Assembly: GCF_000430845.1 (NCBI RefSeq)
Contig: NZ_AUMU01000006.1
Coordinates: 62,001 to 126,000 of the forward strand
Length of the DNA: 64,000 bases
Reading direction: 5' to 3'
From: Chryseobacterium gregarium DSM 19109
Lineage (GTDB): Bacteria > Bacteroidota > Bacteroidia > Flavobacteriales > Weeksellaceae
Shown here one piece after another: positions 26,461 through 34,816 of the stretch. Both the position numbers and the translations under genes were made by a program. The notes under the pieces were generated by a model. The model was not told where the DNA came from. It made no database searches and worked only from the letters and a program-made list of their open reading frames with translations. The first letter of the stretch is position 1. Each line of letters begins with the position of its first letter.

Positions 26461-27369
26461 ATGAATACCTATACACTAGACTATCTGGACCAGCTGGAAG
26501 CAGAAAGTATTTATATGATGCGTGAAGTGGCGGCACAGTTTGAAAAGCCGGCCCTGCTCTTCAGTGGCGGAAAAGATTCCATTACCTTAGTCCATCTGGC
26601 CATTAAAGCGTTTGCTCCCATGAAAATCCCGTTTCCTTTGGTGCATATTGATACGGGACACAATTTTCCGGAAGCACTGGCATTCAGGGATTATATAGCG
26701 GAAAATATCAATGCGGAACTGATTGTACGGAAAGTCGAAGATACGATCAGAGCCAGAAACCTGACAGAACCTAAAGGAAAATTTGCTTCCAGAAACTGGC
26801 TGCAGACCCACACACTGTTAGACACGATCGAAGAATTCCAATTTGATGCCTGTATTGGTGGAGCGAGAAGGGATGAGGAAAAAGCAAGGGCCAAAGAACG
26901 GTTTTTCTCTGTCCGTGACGAATTCGGGCAGTGGGATCCGAAACTCCAGCGCCCTGAACTCTGGAATATCTACAACGGAAGAATCAGCAAAGGGGAAAAT
27001 GTGCGGGTATTCCCGATTTCCAACTGGACAGAGCTGGATGTATGGAATTATATTAAAAAGGAACATATTGAACTGCCTTCGATCTATTTTTCGCATGACC
27101 GCGATGTGATTGAATTTGAAGGTCAGCTGATTGCGGTTTCGGATTTTATCCGGATCGATGAACATGATACCGTTGTGAATAAAAAAGTCCGTTACAGAAC
27201 GGTCGGAGACATGACCTGCACGGCTGCCGTTGAGAGTTCGGCGGTAACATTGGATGAGGTGGTCAGTGAGATTACGGCTTCGAGGATTTCAGAAAGAGGG
27301 GAGACCCGGATTGATGACAAGGTAACGGAAGCCGCCATGGAAGACCGGAAAAAAGGAGGATACTTTTAA
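26461..27369 (+). CDS. cysD: Sulfate adenylyltransferase subunit 2
   Basis: 302 residues, the ATP-sulfurylase catalytic subunit that forms APS from sulfate and ATP with the GTPase CysN. The PP-loop is LLFSGGKDSITLVHLA near residue 30; other family motifs are HIDTGHNFPEAL near 64, CIGGARRDEEKARAKER near 128 and VFPISNWTELDVW near 182. ATG 26461 is chosen because NTYTLDYLDQLEAES is the usual family N terminus; an in-frame ATG 39 nt earlier would extend into the cysH tail region without conserved sequence. 17 nt after cysH. Confidence 0.94.
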   Translation: MNTYTLDYLDQLEAESIYMMREVAAQFEKPALLFSGGKDSITLVHLAIKAFAPMKIPFPLVHIDTGHNFPEALAFRDYIAENINAELIVRKVEDTIRARNLTEPKGKFASRNWLQTHTLLDTIEEFQFDACIGGARRDEEKARAKERFFSVRDEFGQWDPKLQRPELWNIYNGRISKGENVRVFPISNWTELDVWNYIKKEHIELPSIYFSHDRDVIEFEGQLIAVSDFIRIDEHDTVVNKKVRYRTVGDMTCTAAVESSAVTLDEVVSEITASRISERGETRIDDKVTEAAMEDRKKGGYF

Positions 27370-27374
27370 ATGAA

Positions 27375-27500
27375 ATAAGTAATCGGCAATAGGTGATAAG
27401 TAATAAAAGACTTACTGTATATTTCACTCATTGCTTACATAGAATGATAAACAGATGAGCGGTTTGAAAAAACTACTCGTTACTAATTACTCATTATTAA
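27375..27500. repeat. Spacer element with TAATAAGT/ATTACTCAT inverted motifs
   Basis: The 141-nt spacer between cysD and cysN contains AAGTAATCGGCAATAGG and GATAAGTAATAAAAG on one side and GTTACTAATTACTCATTATT on the other, so the ends can pair. It resembles the spacer at 14225-14272. It may be a mobile spacer repeat inside the operon or an mRNA hairpin modulating cysN. Confidence 0.45.
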
Positions 27501-27510
27501 TAAACCAAAC

Positions 27511-28752
27511 GTGGACATATTAAGATTTATCACTGCAGGAAGCGTAGACGACGGAAAAAGCACCCTGATCGGAAGGCTTCTGTATGACAGTAAAAATATA
27601 TTGATCGACCAGCTCGAAACCCTGGAAAAACAATCGAAAAACAGGAATGAAAACGGGATAGACCTTGCCATTGTAACCGATGGGTTGAGAGCCGAACGGG
27701 AGCAGGGGATTACCATTGATGTGGCTTATCGCTATTTCTCCACCCCTAAAAGGAAGTTTATTATTGCTGATGCACCGGGGCATATCCAGTACACCCGGAA
27801 TATGGTTACCGGAGCTTCCAATTCGCAGTTGATGATCATCCTGATTGATGCAAGACAGGGAGTAATTGAGCAGACCCGCAGACATTCAATCATTGCCTCT
27901 CTGCTGCGGATCCCCTATATAGCGGTAGCGGTAAATAAAATGGATCTGGTAGACTATTCCGAAGAGGTTTTCAATGATATCAGGGCCCAGTATGATCTGG
28001 TGGCCAGGAAGCTGGGTCTGGAGCAGATCAGCTATTTCCCGATTTCGGCATTTCACGGTGACCATATCGTGGAAAAATCAGACCATATGCCCTGGTATCA
28101 GGGTGAGATGCTGCTGGATTTCCTTGAAAATGTCAACATCCATACAGACCGTAATTTTGAAAGCCCGAGATTCCAGGTACAGTATGTTATCCGTCCGCAG
28201 ACAGATGAGCTGCATGATTACAGAGGCTATGCCGGAGAAGTGATCTCAGGGATGTACCGGAAAGGGGATGCGGTTACGGTGCTTCCCCAAAATATCCAGA
28301 CGCAGATTTCAAAGATTGAAACCGGAGGCCGTGAAGTGGAATCCGTATTTGCCGGCCAGCCTGCCGTTTTACATACCGAAGATGATATTGATATCAGCCG
28401 GGGCGATTTTCTGGTGCAGTCCGGAGACCTTCCGAAGGTTGAAAACGAGATTGAAGCTGTGGTCTGCTGGCTGGATACCAAGAACCTGAATGAAGGAAAT
28501 AAATATTTCATCCAGCATAAAAGCAGGGTCTTAAAAGCCATTATAAAACAGATAGAATATAAAATTGATGTCAATACACTGGAAAAGATACCGGTTTCAG
28601 AAGGTATAACACTCAATGAAATCGTCAAAGTTCATCTTAAAACAGCCTCTCCATTGGTTTTTGACCGTTTTGAAGAGAGTAAAAATACGGGAAATGCCAT
28701 TCTGATTGATGAAACCAGCCATTCGACCGTAGGAGCAGTCATGATTTTATAA
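27511..28752 (+). CDS. cysN: Sulfate adenylyltransferase subunit 1 (GTPase)
   Basis: 413 residues, an EF-Tu/EF-1A-like GTPase that drives APS formation by CysD. G1 is GSVDDGKST (residues about 10-18), G3 DAPGHIQYTRNM near 88, G4 NKMDLVDY near 142, followed by two beta-barrel domains. It is the short form without the CysC (APS kinase) fusion. GTG 27511 is the only suitable start for the conserved MDILRFITAG opening. A 141-nt repeat-like spacer separates it from cysD. Confidence 0.93.
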   Translation: MDILRFITAGSVDDGKSTLIGRLLYDSKNILIDQLETLEKQSKNRNENGIDLAIVTDGLRAEREQGITIDVAYRYFSTPKRKFIIADAPGHIQYTRNMVTGASNSQLMIILIDARQGVIEQTRRHSIIASLLRIPYIAVAVNKMDLVDYSEEVFNDIRAQYDLVARKLGLEQISYFPISAFHGDHIVEKSDHMPWYQGEMLLDFLENVNIHTDRNFESPRFQVQYVIRPQTDELHDYRGYAGEVISGMYRKGDAVTVLPQNIQTQISKIETGGREVESVFAGQPAVLHTEDDIDISRGDFLVQSGDLPKVENEIEAVVCWLDTKNLNEGNKYFIQHKSRVLKAIIKQIEYKIDVNTLEKIPVSEGITLNEIVKVHLKTASPLVFDRFEESKNTGNAILIDETSHSTVGAVMIL

Positions 28753-28866
28753 TCCGGATACATTATATACTTAAGAACCCCGGGAAGAATCTCAAAACTA
28801 ATATTCATTCATAAGATCAGTATAATTTCATACTGTTTTTAATACCTCAAATAACATCAAACAGCA

Positions 28867-29751
28867 ATGGTCATCTCTAAGAAAGTTCAACTCAGGCTTA
28901 ATCTGTTTTTTACAACGGCGGCGGTATTGCTGATTGCTGTTTTGTCCATGTATGAATTTGGATATCTGGATGAACTGTTCACTGTTTTGGCAAAGGACAG
29001 CTACATTTTCTACTGGATGCTGTTGGTAGGTGTTCTGGCTGAAATTGTAGCCGGATCCATGGGCATGGGTTACGGAGTAATCTGCACCACAACGCTTTTA
29101 TTCCTGAATATTCCGCCGCACGCCGTAAGCGCAAGCATCCATTCTGCAGAGAGTTTTACCACTGCTGCAGGAAGCCTGAGCCACATCAGATTGAAAAACG
29201 TAAGTAAGAGTCTGGTGAAAAGACTGGCAATACCGGCTGTATTCGGAGCGGTGATCGGGGCCTTGTCTTTAACCTATCTCGGGGAATATTATTCCAAAAT
29301 CACCAAAACCCTCATTTCTTTTTATACTTTATACCTGGGTATTCAGATTCTGTCGAATGCATTTAAAACGAAACACGATAAAAAGCTGAAAAAGAAAACC
29401 AACCTGACCAGGCTTGGGTTAATCGGAGGCTTTATTGATTCTTTTGCCGGCGGCGGCTGGGGTCCGTTGGTAACGGGAACATTAATTAAAAATTCCTTCA
29501 CCCCGCGATTTGCCGTCGGAAGTTCTACAGTAGCAAAATTTATTTTAACCTTTACGGCTGCCGTTACCTTTATTTTCACCCTGGGTATCCAGCACTGGAA
29601 TATTATACTGGGGCTTCTGCTCGGCGGAATCGTTACCGCACCGTTTTCTGCTATGCTTACTGCAAAGCTTCCTGTAAAAGGAATGTTTATTCTGATCGGA
29701 ACTCTTGTCATTGTGATGAGCTCCATAACGGTTTATAAATCTGTATTTTAA
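28867..29751 (+). CDS. TSUP (TauE/SafE) family membrane transporter
   Basis: 294 residues with about eight hydrophobic segments. The GVLAEIVAGSMGMGYGVICTT segment near residue 59 and GGFIDSFAGGGWGPLVTGTL near 188 are the paired glycine-rich motifs of the TauE/SafE sulfite exporter family. By position, 114 nt after cysN, it probably moves sulfate or sulfite as part of this pathway; substrate is inferred, not shown. No ABC-type or SulP sulfate permease is visible in the window, so it may serve as the sulfate entry route. Confidence 0.82.
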   Translation: MVISKKVQLRLNLFFTTAAVLLIAVLSMYEFGYLDELFTVLAKDSYIFYWMLLVGVLAEIVAGSMGMGYGVICTTTLLFLNIPPHAVSASIHSAESFTTAAGSLSHIRLKNVSKSLVKRLAIPAVFGAVIGALSLTYLGEYYSKITKTLISFYTLYLGIQILSNAFKTKHDKKLKKKTNLTRLGLIGGFIDSFAGGGWGPLVTGTLIKNSFTPRFAVGSSTVAKFILTFTAAVTFIFTLGIQHWNIILGLLLGGIVTAPFSAMLTAKLPVKGMFILIGTLVIVMSSITVYKSVF

Positions 29752-29840
29752 TATTGAATGTACGATCCTTTGTAAAAATACAGATATGAAACAGATCTTT
29801 GGTGTGAAAATATTCTACATTTACACTCTAAAAAAATCAT

Positions 29841-30131
29841 ATGAACGTACATGTTGTCGCGCTTTTCAAATTCAATGAAAACTATCTGATGGAAGCGGTG
29901 GAACTTTTTCAGGCTTTGGTAAGGAAAACCCGGAAAGAAGAAGGCTGTCTGCAATACGACCTGATTGAAGATAAGGTAACGAAAGGGACTTTTTTCATGG
30001 TGGAGCTGTGGGAAACTGAAGAGCACCTGAACCGCCACAACGGGCAGGATCACTTACTGGATTTTCGCAGGGATGTTTCAAAAATACTGGAAAGTTCCAC
30101 ACAGGTATATAAAGGATCTAAAATTTTATAG
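29841..30131 (+). CDS. ABM domain monooxygenase-like protein
   Basis: 96 residues of the antibiotic biosynthesis monooxygenase (ABM/YgiN-like) dimeric ferredoxin-like fold: VALFKFNENYLMEAVELFQA, then RKEEGCLQYDLIED near residue 34 and FFMVELWETEEHLNRHN near 52. Such proteins act on quinols or as small detoxifying oxygenases, but substrate cannot be assigned. Possibly read through from the TSUP gene 89 nt upstream. Confidence 0.8.
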   Translation: MNVHVVALFKFNENYLMEAVELFQALVRKTRKEEGCLQYDLIEDKVTKGTFFMVELWETEEHLNRHNGQDHLLDFRRDVSKILESSTQVYKGSKIL

Positions 30132-30194
30132 CTTGAGATAAAGGAGGGGACATATGGCAGAAAGCTTTCGCTTTAAGGGTTCGGATAAAAAAAC

Positions 30195-30230
30195 AGAAAG
30201 GCTGTTCATCATGATGAGCAGCCTTTCTTT
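30195..30230 (+). terminator. Intrinsic terminator after the ABM gene
   Basis: AGAAAGGCTGTTCATC (30195-30210) pairs with GATGAGCAGCCTTTCT (30213-30228) with one mismatch, followed by TT; the A-rich 5' flank makes it possible on the minus strand too. Confidence 0.7.
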
Positions 30231-30261
30231 AGAAAAAATAGAAAGTATTAAAGTTTAGATT

Positions 30262-31566
30262 TTATTTTATGATCAGCTTTTTAGTCTCTGTCTGACCGCC
30301 GAAAGTAATTTTTACCAGGTAATTTCCTGAAGTAAGGTGGGATAAGTTGAGATCCTGTTTATAGAAACCGGTCTGATTGGTCAGTTCCGAAGTATATATT
30401 TGTTTTCCGGAAAGGTCATACACTTCTACATAGCCTTTGCTGTTCTGTTTCTCTTTAATATCAAACAAGACCGTAACCTTTTGATCAGCTGGTGCAGGAT
30501 TCGGGTAAATACCGAATGATGCTTTTTTGGAGGCTATATCCGTAACACCTAATACAGAAGTGATATTTTTGTACTTGAAGTACATATTTCCCGTAGTACT
30601 TCCTTCATTGGATGTGAAATATATCCTGTAATATTCAGAACCCTGCTTGATGTAATACACTACATCACTGTAAATACCCATGGTCGGTTTCCAGCTGTGC
30701 CCGATCGCTGTAATATTATTTGAGAATGCTGTGGAAGCAGGCAGCGATGAGGTAGATGTGGCCTGTGTTTCGGGCTGTACTTTAGCTACCGTAATATTTG
30801 AATTCTGAATCACCCCGGCCATTCTGTATTTCATGGTTGCAGGCTGCCCTGTATTCGGATTGGTATACGAATAATCGGTCCAGTATCTGGTGAACATCAG
30901 GTCCCAACTGGTTTTGGAAGGTTCCATATTGCTTACTTTATCCTCTGTTGCAAAAGAAAAATAATTGAAGAATGCATCATCGCTTCCGTTAGCAATTGTT
31001 TTTGAAACGGTGGCATCCCATGAATTATTGGTGGTATTCCATTTGGCATATTTAAAAGTATAGCCTCCGAAATAATCATCAATCATAAATTTATAATAAA
31101 TCCCTGAAGCATATTTTAAAATGAAGATTACTTTTCCTTCTACATGGTGATTCCCGGGGTTGTATTCTCCCCATCCGTAAGTAGCAGTTCCCTGCTCAAA
31201 TGCACCTTCCTGGATGGCTGTCGTATTATCAAGATTATATAAAGGCGCTCCGTATGCAGAAACACTGTTAGACGTAATGGCGTTCCAGTCGCCCGGGTTG
31301 TTTGAAGCCTGATATACTTCTATATTTTGAGCATCATTGATCCTCGTCCCAAAATTCATGCCTGAATTTCTATAGAAAGCAATATCCCAGGTATTGGCAG
31401 GCTGGGAGATCATATTGTTCGCGCTTAGGTCAAAAAATACACGGTTCTGATAGTTTGCTCCCATCGTCATATTTACTGTGTTGTAACCGTTTGCATCAAC
31501 CTGCGCAAAAACCGTCTGCTGAATGCCTGCAGCAAGCATTGTTGCCAAAAGTAATTTTGTTCTCAT
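30262..31566 (-). CDS. HmuY-like secreted protein with T9SS sorting domain
   Basis: 434 residues with signal peptide (MRTKLLLATMLAAGIQQTVFAQ). The body has HmuY-family features: NTWDIAFYRNSGMNFGTR near residue 57, and a second KTSWDLMFTRY block near 228, with a DYFGGYTFKYAKWN segment between. The C-terminal 75 residues (FGIYPNPAPADQKVTVLFD onwards, ending KKLIIK) are a T9SS type A sorting domain, so it is exported and anchored or released at the surface. HmuY proteins bind heme; with a TonB receptor and heme ABC transporter beside it, a role as secreted heme-capturing protein is likely. Its promoter holds the first 56-bp regulatory module. Confidence 0.82.
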   Translation of the reverse strand: MRTKLLLATMLAAGIQQTVFAQVDANGYNTVNMTMGANYQNRVFFDLSANNMISQPANTWDIAFYRNSGMNFGTRINDAQNIEVYQASNNPGDWNAITSNSVSAYGAPLYNLDNTTAIQEGAFEQGTATYGWGEYNPGNHHVEGKVIFILKYASGIYYKFMIDDYFGGYTFKYAKWNTTNNSWDATVSKTIANGSDDAFFNYFSFATEDKVSNMEPSKTSWDLMFTRYWTDYSYTNPNTGQPATMKYRMAGVIQNSNITVAKVQPETQATSTSSLPASTAFSNNITAIGHSWKPTMGIYSDVVYYIKQGSEYYRIYFTSNEGSTTGNMYFKYKNITSVLGVTDIASKKASFGIYPNPAPADQKVTVLFDIKEKQNSKGYVEVYDLSGKQIYTSELTNQTGFYKQDLNLSHLTSGNYLVKITFGGQTETKKLIIK

Positions 31567-31584
31567 CCGATATAATGTTATTTA

Positions 31585-31640
31585 TTATTTAGAATTATTC
31601 TACAAAACTATATAATTATTTTTAATTGTTCTAAATAAAA
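31585..31640. promoter_or_regulatory. 56-bp regulatory module, copy 1 (candidate Fur-type sites)
   Basis: This block is 52/56 identical to 32585-32640. Its left end, TTATTTAGAATTATTCTA, is a 7-1-7 palindrome (TTAGAAT, T, ATTCTAc) of the kind bound by Fur-family repressors; its right end (AATTGTTCTAAATAA) is an inverted copy of the left arm. On the minus strand TAGTTTTG (31602-31609) matches the -7 consensus, so the sites flank the promoter of the HmuY-like gene starting at 31566. Confidence 0.6.
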
Positions 31641-31711
31641 ACATGATTTTTATCGTGTTTTATACTTTTAAGGATAGATTTCGGGTAAGTTATTATCTGT
31701 TATGCCGTATA

Positions 31712-31746
31712 TAAAAAGCCGGCTTATGAAAGAATCATAAGCCGGC
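31712..31746 (-). terminator. Intrinsic terminator of the 31768-32574 gene
   Basis: GCCGGCTTATGA (31718-31729), loop AAGAA, TCATAAGCCGGC (31735-31746): perfect 12-bp stem; on the minus strand it is followed by a T run (31717-31713). Confidence 0.9.
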
Positions 31747-31767
31747 CAGCATATGGGTGCTGATCAA

Positions 31768-32574
31768 TTATTTTTTAATGAATTTTGATTTTACTGCAGA
31801 GCCTTCGGCTGTTTCTACAATGATATAATAAACACCGGTATGTAACCCACTGATATCAAATCTCTGTCCGCTTAACTTACCGCCGGTAACTTTTTGTCCT
31901 GCTGACGAATAAATCTGAATATTTTTAGGATCTTTCTTGGTAACGAACTGCAGTGCGGTATTATCAGAAGTCACCGCAAACTGAACGTCATCTTTTGATT
32001 TTAAAGCATCTGTAACTGCCAAGCTGGTTGAAGCTGAATATACTACATCATCAATTTCCAATACCGTATGGGGAGCAAGAGGACCTACAAACCTGAATAC
32101 AATATACTGGGAAGCTGAAGCGGTTACAGGAACAGAAATAGTTTGGAATACATCACTGGAGAGGAATGTTGCATTTCCTAGAGCTACAAAAGTAGTCATG
32201 TCTGCAGGATTAGAAGCCAATCCTACTTGCACTGTACCTGGTGCAGAGCCAGTATTTCTTCTTGCTTTAAAACTTAAGGTAGTATTTCCCGTAGGTGCAA
32301 CAATCATTGGCGAAATCAGATATTGCGGACTATTCTGATTGGCTCCGGAATATGACTGAATAAAATTATCTGATGAACCGTTAGCGATCACATTCATCAT
32401 TGGAGCAGGGTTTCCCACAGCCGCAGGAAAAATTGTTGTCCATTGATTTTGTGGAAAAACAGTTTGTCCCTGACCTAGTGTAAAGCTGTTAAAATTTTCA
32501 TTAATTGTGTTCACCTGTGCTTGTGCTGATAGAGCAGTAAATAGTAAAGTCCCTAAAAGTAGTCTTAATTTCAT
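31768..32574 (-). CDS. Choice-of-anchor J-like secreted protein with T9SS sorting domain
   Basis: 268 residues with signal peptide (MKLRLLLGTLLFTALSAQAQ). Residues about 22-185 resemble a jelly-roll, choice-of-anchor J / cleaved-adhesin-like domain: ENFNSF at the start, QYLISPMIVAPTGNTTLSFK near 83 and VLEIDDVVY near 172. The C-terminal 80 residues end IIVETAEGSAVKSKFIKK, a T9SS type A signal. It is divergent from the TonB receptor and starts 11 nt from the second 56-bp module, so it is likely co-regulated with heme uptake; its ligand is unknown. Confidence 0.78.
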   Translation of the reverse strand: MKLRLLLGTLLFTALSAQAQVNTINENFNSFTLGQGQTVFPQNQWTTIFPAAVGNPAPMMNVIANGSSDNFIQSYSGANQNSPQYLISPMIVAPTGNTTLSFKARRNTGSAPGTVQVGLASNPADMTTFVALGNATFLSSDVFQTISVPVTASASQYIVFRFVGPLAPHTVLEIDDVVYSASTSLAVTDALKSKDDVQFAVTSDNTALQFVTKKDPKNIQIYSSAGQKVTGGKLSGQRFDISGLHTGVYYIIVETAEGSAVKSKFIKK

Positions 32575-32584
32575 AACGTTATTT

Positions 32585-32640
32585 TTATTTAGAATTATTC
32601 CACAAAATTAATTAATTATTTTTAATTGTTCTAAATAAAA
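32585..32640. promoter_or_regulatory. 56-bp regulatory module, copy 2 (divergent promoter region)
   Basis: Same architecture as 31585-31640, with AGAATTATTC at the left and GTTCTAAATAA at the right. On the minus strand TAATTTTG (32602-32609) is the -7 element for the secreted protein starting at 32574; on the plus side it leads into the TonB receptor promoter. Iron-responsive repression by a Fur-family protein is inferred from the neighbouring genes. Confidence 0.6.
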
Positions 32641-32643
32641 CAT

Positions 32644-32651
32644 TATATTTG
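32644..32651 (+). promoter_or_regulatory. -7 element of the TonB receptor promoter
   Basis: TATATTTG fits the TAnnTTTG consensus and lies immediately after the 56-bp module, 18 nt before ATG 32670. Confidence 0.55.
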
Positions 32652-32669
32652 TCGAAATTTTTTGCATCT

Positions 32670-34805
32670 ATGAAGAAGAAAGTGCTTTCCATTCTATCAT
32701 TATCCACTGTTCTATGGATGAATGCACAGGAAAAAGATTCTCTTAGTCAGAGTAAGATAGAAGAGGTTGTCCTTACCGGGCAATATACCCAGCAGTCTGT
32801 CAATAAATCCATTTATAAAGTTGAAGTCATAGATGCGCAGCAAATTAAGAATATGGCCGCTACCAATGTAGCTGATGTTCTGAATCAGAATCTTAATATA
32901 TTAATAGAACCGAATAAAAGCTCAGGAAACTCCAGCGCCAATATTATGGGGCTTAGTGGTGAATATACAAAGATTCTTATTGACAATATTCCTGTCGTAA
33001 GCGATGAAGGGATGGGGAATCTCGTTGATCTTACAAAAATCAACGTTAATAATATTGAACGAATTGAGGTTGTAAAAGGTTCAATGGGAGTTGAATACGG
33101 TAATAATGCAGTTGCGGGAGTGATAAATATTATTACGAAGAAAAGCTATAATAAGAAATTTACAGTATTAGCATCTTTACAGGAAGAAACTGTTGGAAAA
33201 GACTATGATTGGTTTAAAAAGGGAAATGGACGTCATATTCAGTCTTTAAATCTGGGATATAGAATCAATGAAAACTGGTCTGTTTCTGCAGATATTAATC
33301 ATAATGATTTTCAGGGTTATAAAGGTTTTCTTCAAGGATATAAATATTTTAACGAGAGCAATGACGGTCTGCGAGGCTATGATTGGCAACCAAAAGATCA
33401 GCTTACAACAAACGGGACTATACGGTACAGTAAAAATAATACAAGTTTCTTTTACAAATTAAATTTTCTTACAGAGAAAATAAACTACTACAATCCTTTA
33501 ATCAGCGAACTGCCTCTCGGCAGTGGTAATAGAACATATACTGCAAACGATAAAGATTATAATACCAAAAGATGGATTCATCAGTTTAATATCCAGAGCA
33601 AATTGGGAAGGATCAATTATAATGGCGATTTTTCTTATCAGAGTCAGGAAAGAAAATCACAGATATATACCTATGATATTCCCAACAGGCAGGAAATATC
33701 AAGGGATTCCGAAATTACTTTCTATAAATCCGACGTGCTCTACTCAAGGGGAATGTTCAGTAATTTCTTAGATAATGAAAAGATTAATTTCCAGCTTGGA
33801 TATGAATTAGACAGGACTAAAGGTTTTGCCGATGCAACAACTTTTGAAAGTAATAATAACGGAAGGAGTATTGAACGTTCTATCTTTAATTATGCCAATT
33901 TCTTATCAGCAGAATGGAAGATCAATGACTGGCTGTCATTCCGCCCGGGAGTAAGATTGGCTTTAAGCAACAGATTTAATTCACAATATAATTATTCAGG
34001 GACTTTAAGGTTTAAAACGTCTGAGAATTCGGACATTCGTACTGTTTTCGGTTCTGCCAATAGGTTCCCGACTTACGATGAGTTATACACTTTTGTAGTA
34101 GATAACAATCATGATATAAGGGGAAATGAGAGTTTAAAGCCGGAGACAGGGTATTCCGCAGCTGCATTTTGGGATTATGCATTAACAGATTCTGATAACT
34201 GGAAATTTAATTTCAGCCTGTCAGGGATGTACCTGAATGTAAAGAACAGAATTGAAGATGTAATTATCAATAACAGCCCGCTGCAGATCACTTTTCTGAA
34301 TATAGATAATTACAGATCCTTATTATTTGGCGGCGGCGTTAATGTAAAAAAAGGAGATCTGACATTGAATGCAGGTGTTTCGGTAATGGGGATTTCCCAG
34401 GTTTTAAATACAGGAAATATTACTTCACCTGACAACTATAATTATTATGCTGAAGCAAATCTTGCTGCTAACTATACTTTACCGTCGTCAAAAACTTTGT
34501 TTGCACTCTATTATAAATATACCGGAAAGCAAAGGCGTTACACGCATCAGGGAGAAAAAAATAATCCTTTAGACCCGGGACAATATATATTAGGGGAAAT
34601 CGGTGATTTCAATATGCTGAATTTCACAGTGAGTCAGCCATTCTTTAAAAATCATTTTGAAATAAGTGCAGGAGTCAAAAATATCTTAGACGTGACGAGT
34701 GTAACCAATACAATCCAATCCGGGAACAGTCACAATGCAGCTGCCAATCAGCAGAATCTATTCTATGGTAGAAGTTACTTTGCCAGACTAAATTATAATT
34801 TTTAA
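32670..34805 (+). CDS. TonB-dependent receptor, probable heme receptor
   Basis: 711 residues with signal peptide (MKKKVLSILSLSTVLWMNAQ). The plug domain is visible as KIEEVVLTGQYTQQSVNKSI near residue 30 and RIEVVKGSMGVEYGNNAVAG near 138, followed by a 22-strand-type barrel ending in the aromatic C terminus FARLNYNF. FRAP/NPNL-type heme motifs: FGSANRFPTYDELY near residue 462 followed by NESLKPETG resembles the FRAP...NPNLKPE block of heme receptors. Context (HmuY-like lipoprotein, hmuTUV, hmuS) supports heme. ATG 32670 is chosen; the in-frame TTG at 32649 lies inside the -7 element. Confidence 0.88.
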   Translation: MKKKVLSILSLSTVLWMNAQEKDSLSQSKIEEVVLTGQYTQQSVNKSIYKVEVIDAQQIKNMAATNVADVLNQNLNILIEPNKSSGNSSANIMGLSGEYTKILIDNIPVVSDEGMGNLVDLTKINVNNIERIEVVKGSMGVEYGNNAVAGVINIITKKSYNKKFTVLASLQEETVGKDYDWFKKGNGRHIQSLNLGYRINENWSVSADINHNDFQGYKGFLQGYKYFNESNDGLRGYDWQPKDQLTTNGTIRYSKNNTSFFYKLNFLTEKINYYNPLISELPLGSGNRTYTANDKDYNTKRWIHQFNIQSKLGRINYNGDFSYQSQERKSQIYTYDIPNRQEISRDSEITFYKSDVLYSRGMFSNFLDNEKINFQLGYELDRTKGFADATTFESNNNGRSIERSIFNYANFLSAEWKINDWLSFRPGVRLALSNRFNSQYNYSGTLRFKTSENSDIRTVFGSANRFPTYDELYTFVVDNNHDIRGNESLKPETGYSAAAFWDYALTDSDNWKFNFSLSGMYLNVKNRIEDVIINNSPLQITFLNIDNYRSLLFGGGVNVKKGDLTLNAGVSVMGISQVLNTGNITSPDNYNYYAEANLAANYTLPSSKTLFALYYKYTGKQRRYTHQGEKNNPLDPGQYILGEIGDFNMLNFTVSQPFFKNHFEISAGVKNILDVTSVTNTIQSGNSHNAAANQQNLFYGRSYFARLNYNF

Positions 34806-34816
34806 ATAAATTAGAA

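Noticed and set aside
32649..32669. Longer TonB receptor start at TTG 32649 (seven extra residues)
   Set aside because: The codon lies within the -7 element TATATTTG (32644-32651); ATG 32670 gives a proper signal peptide.
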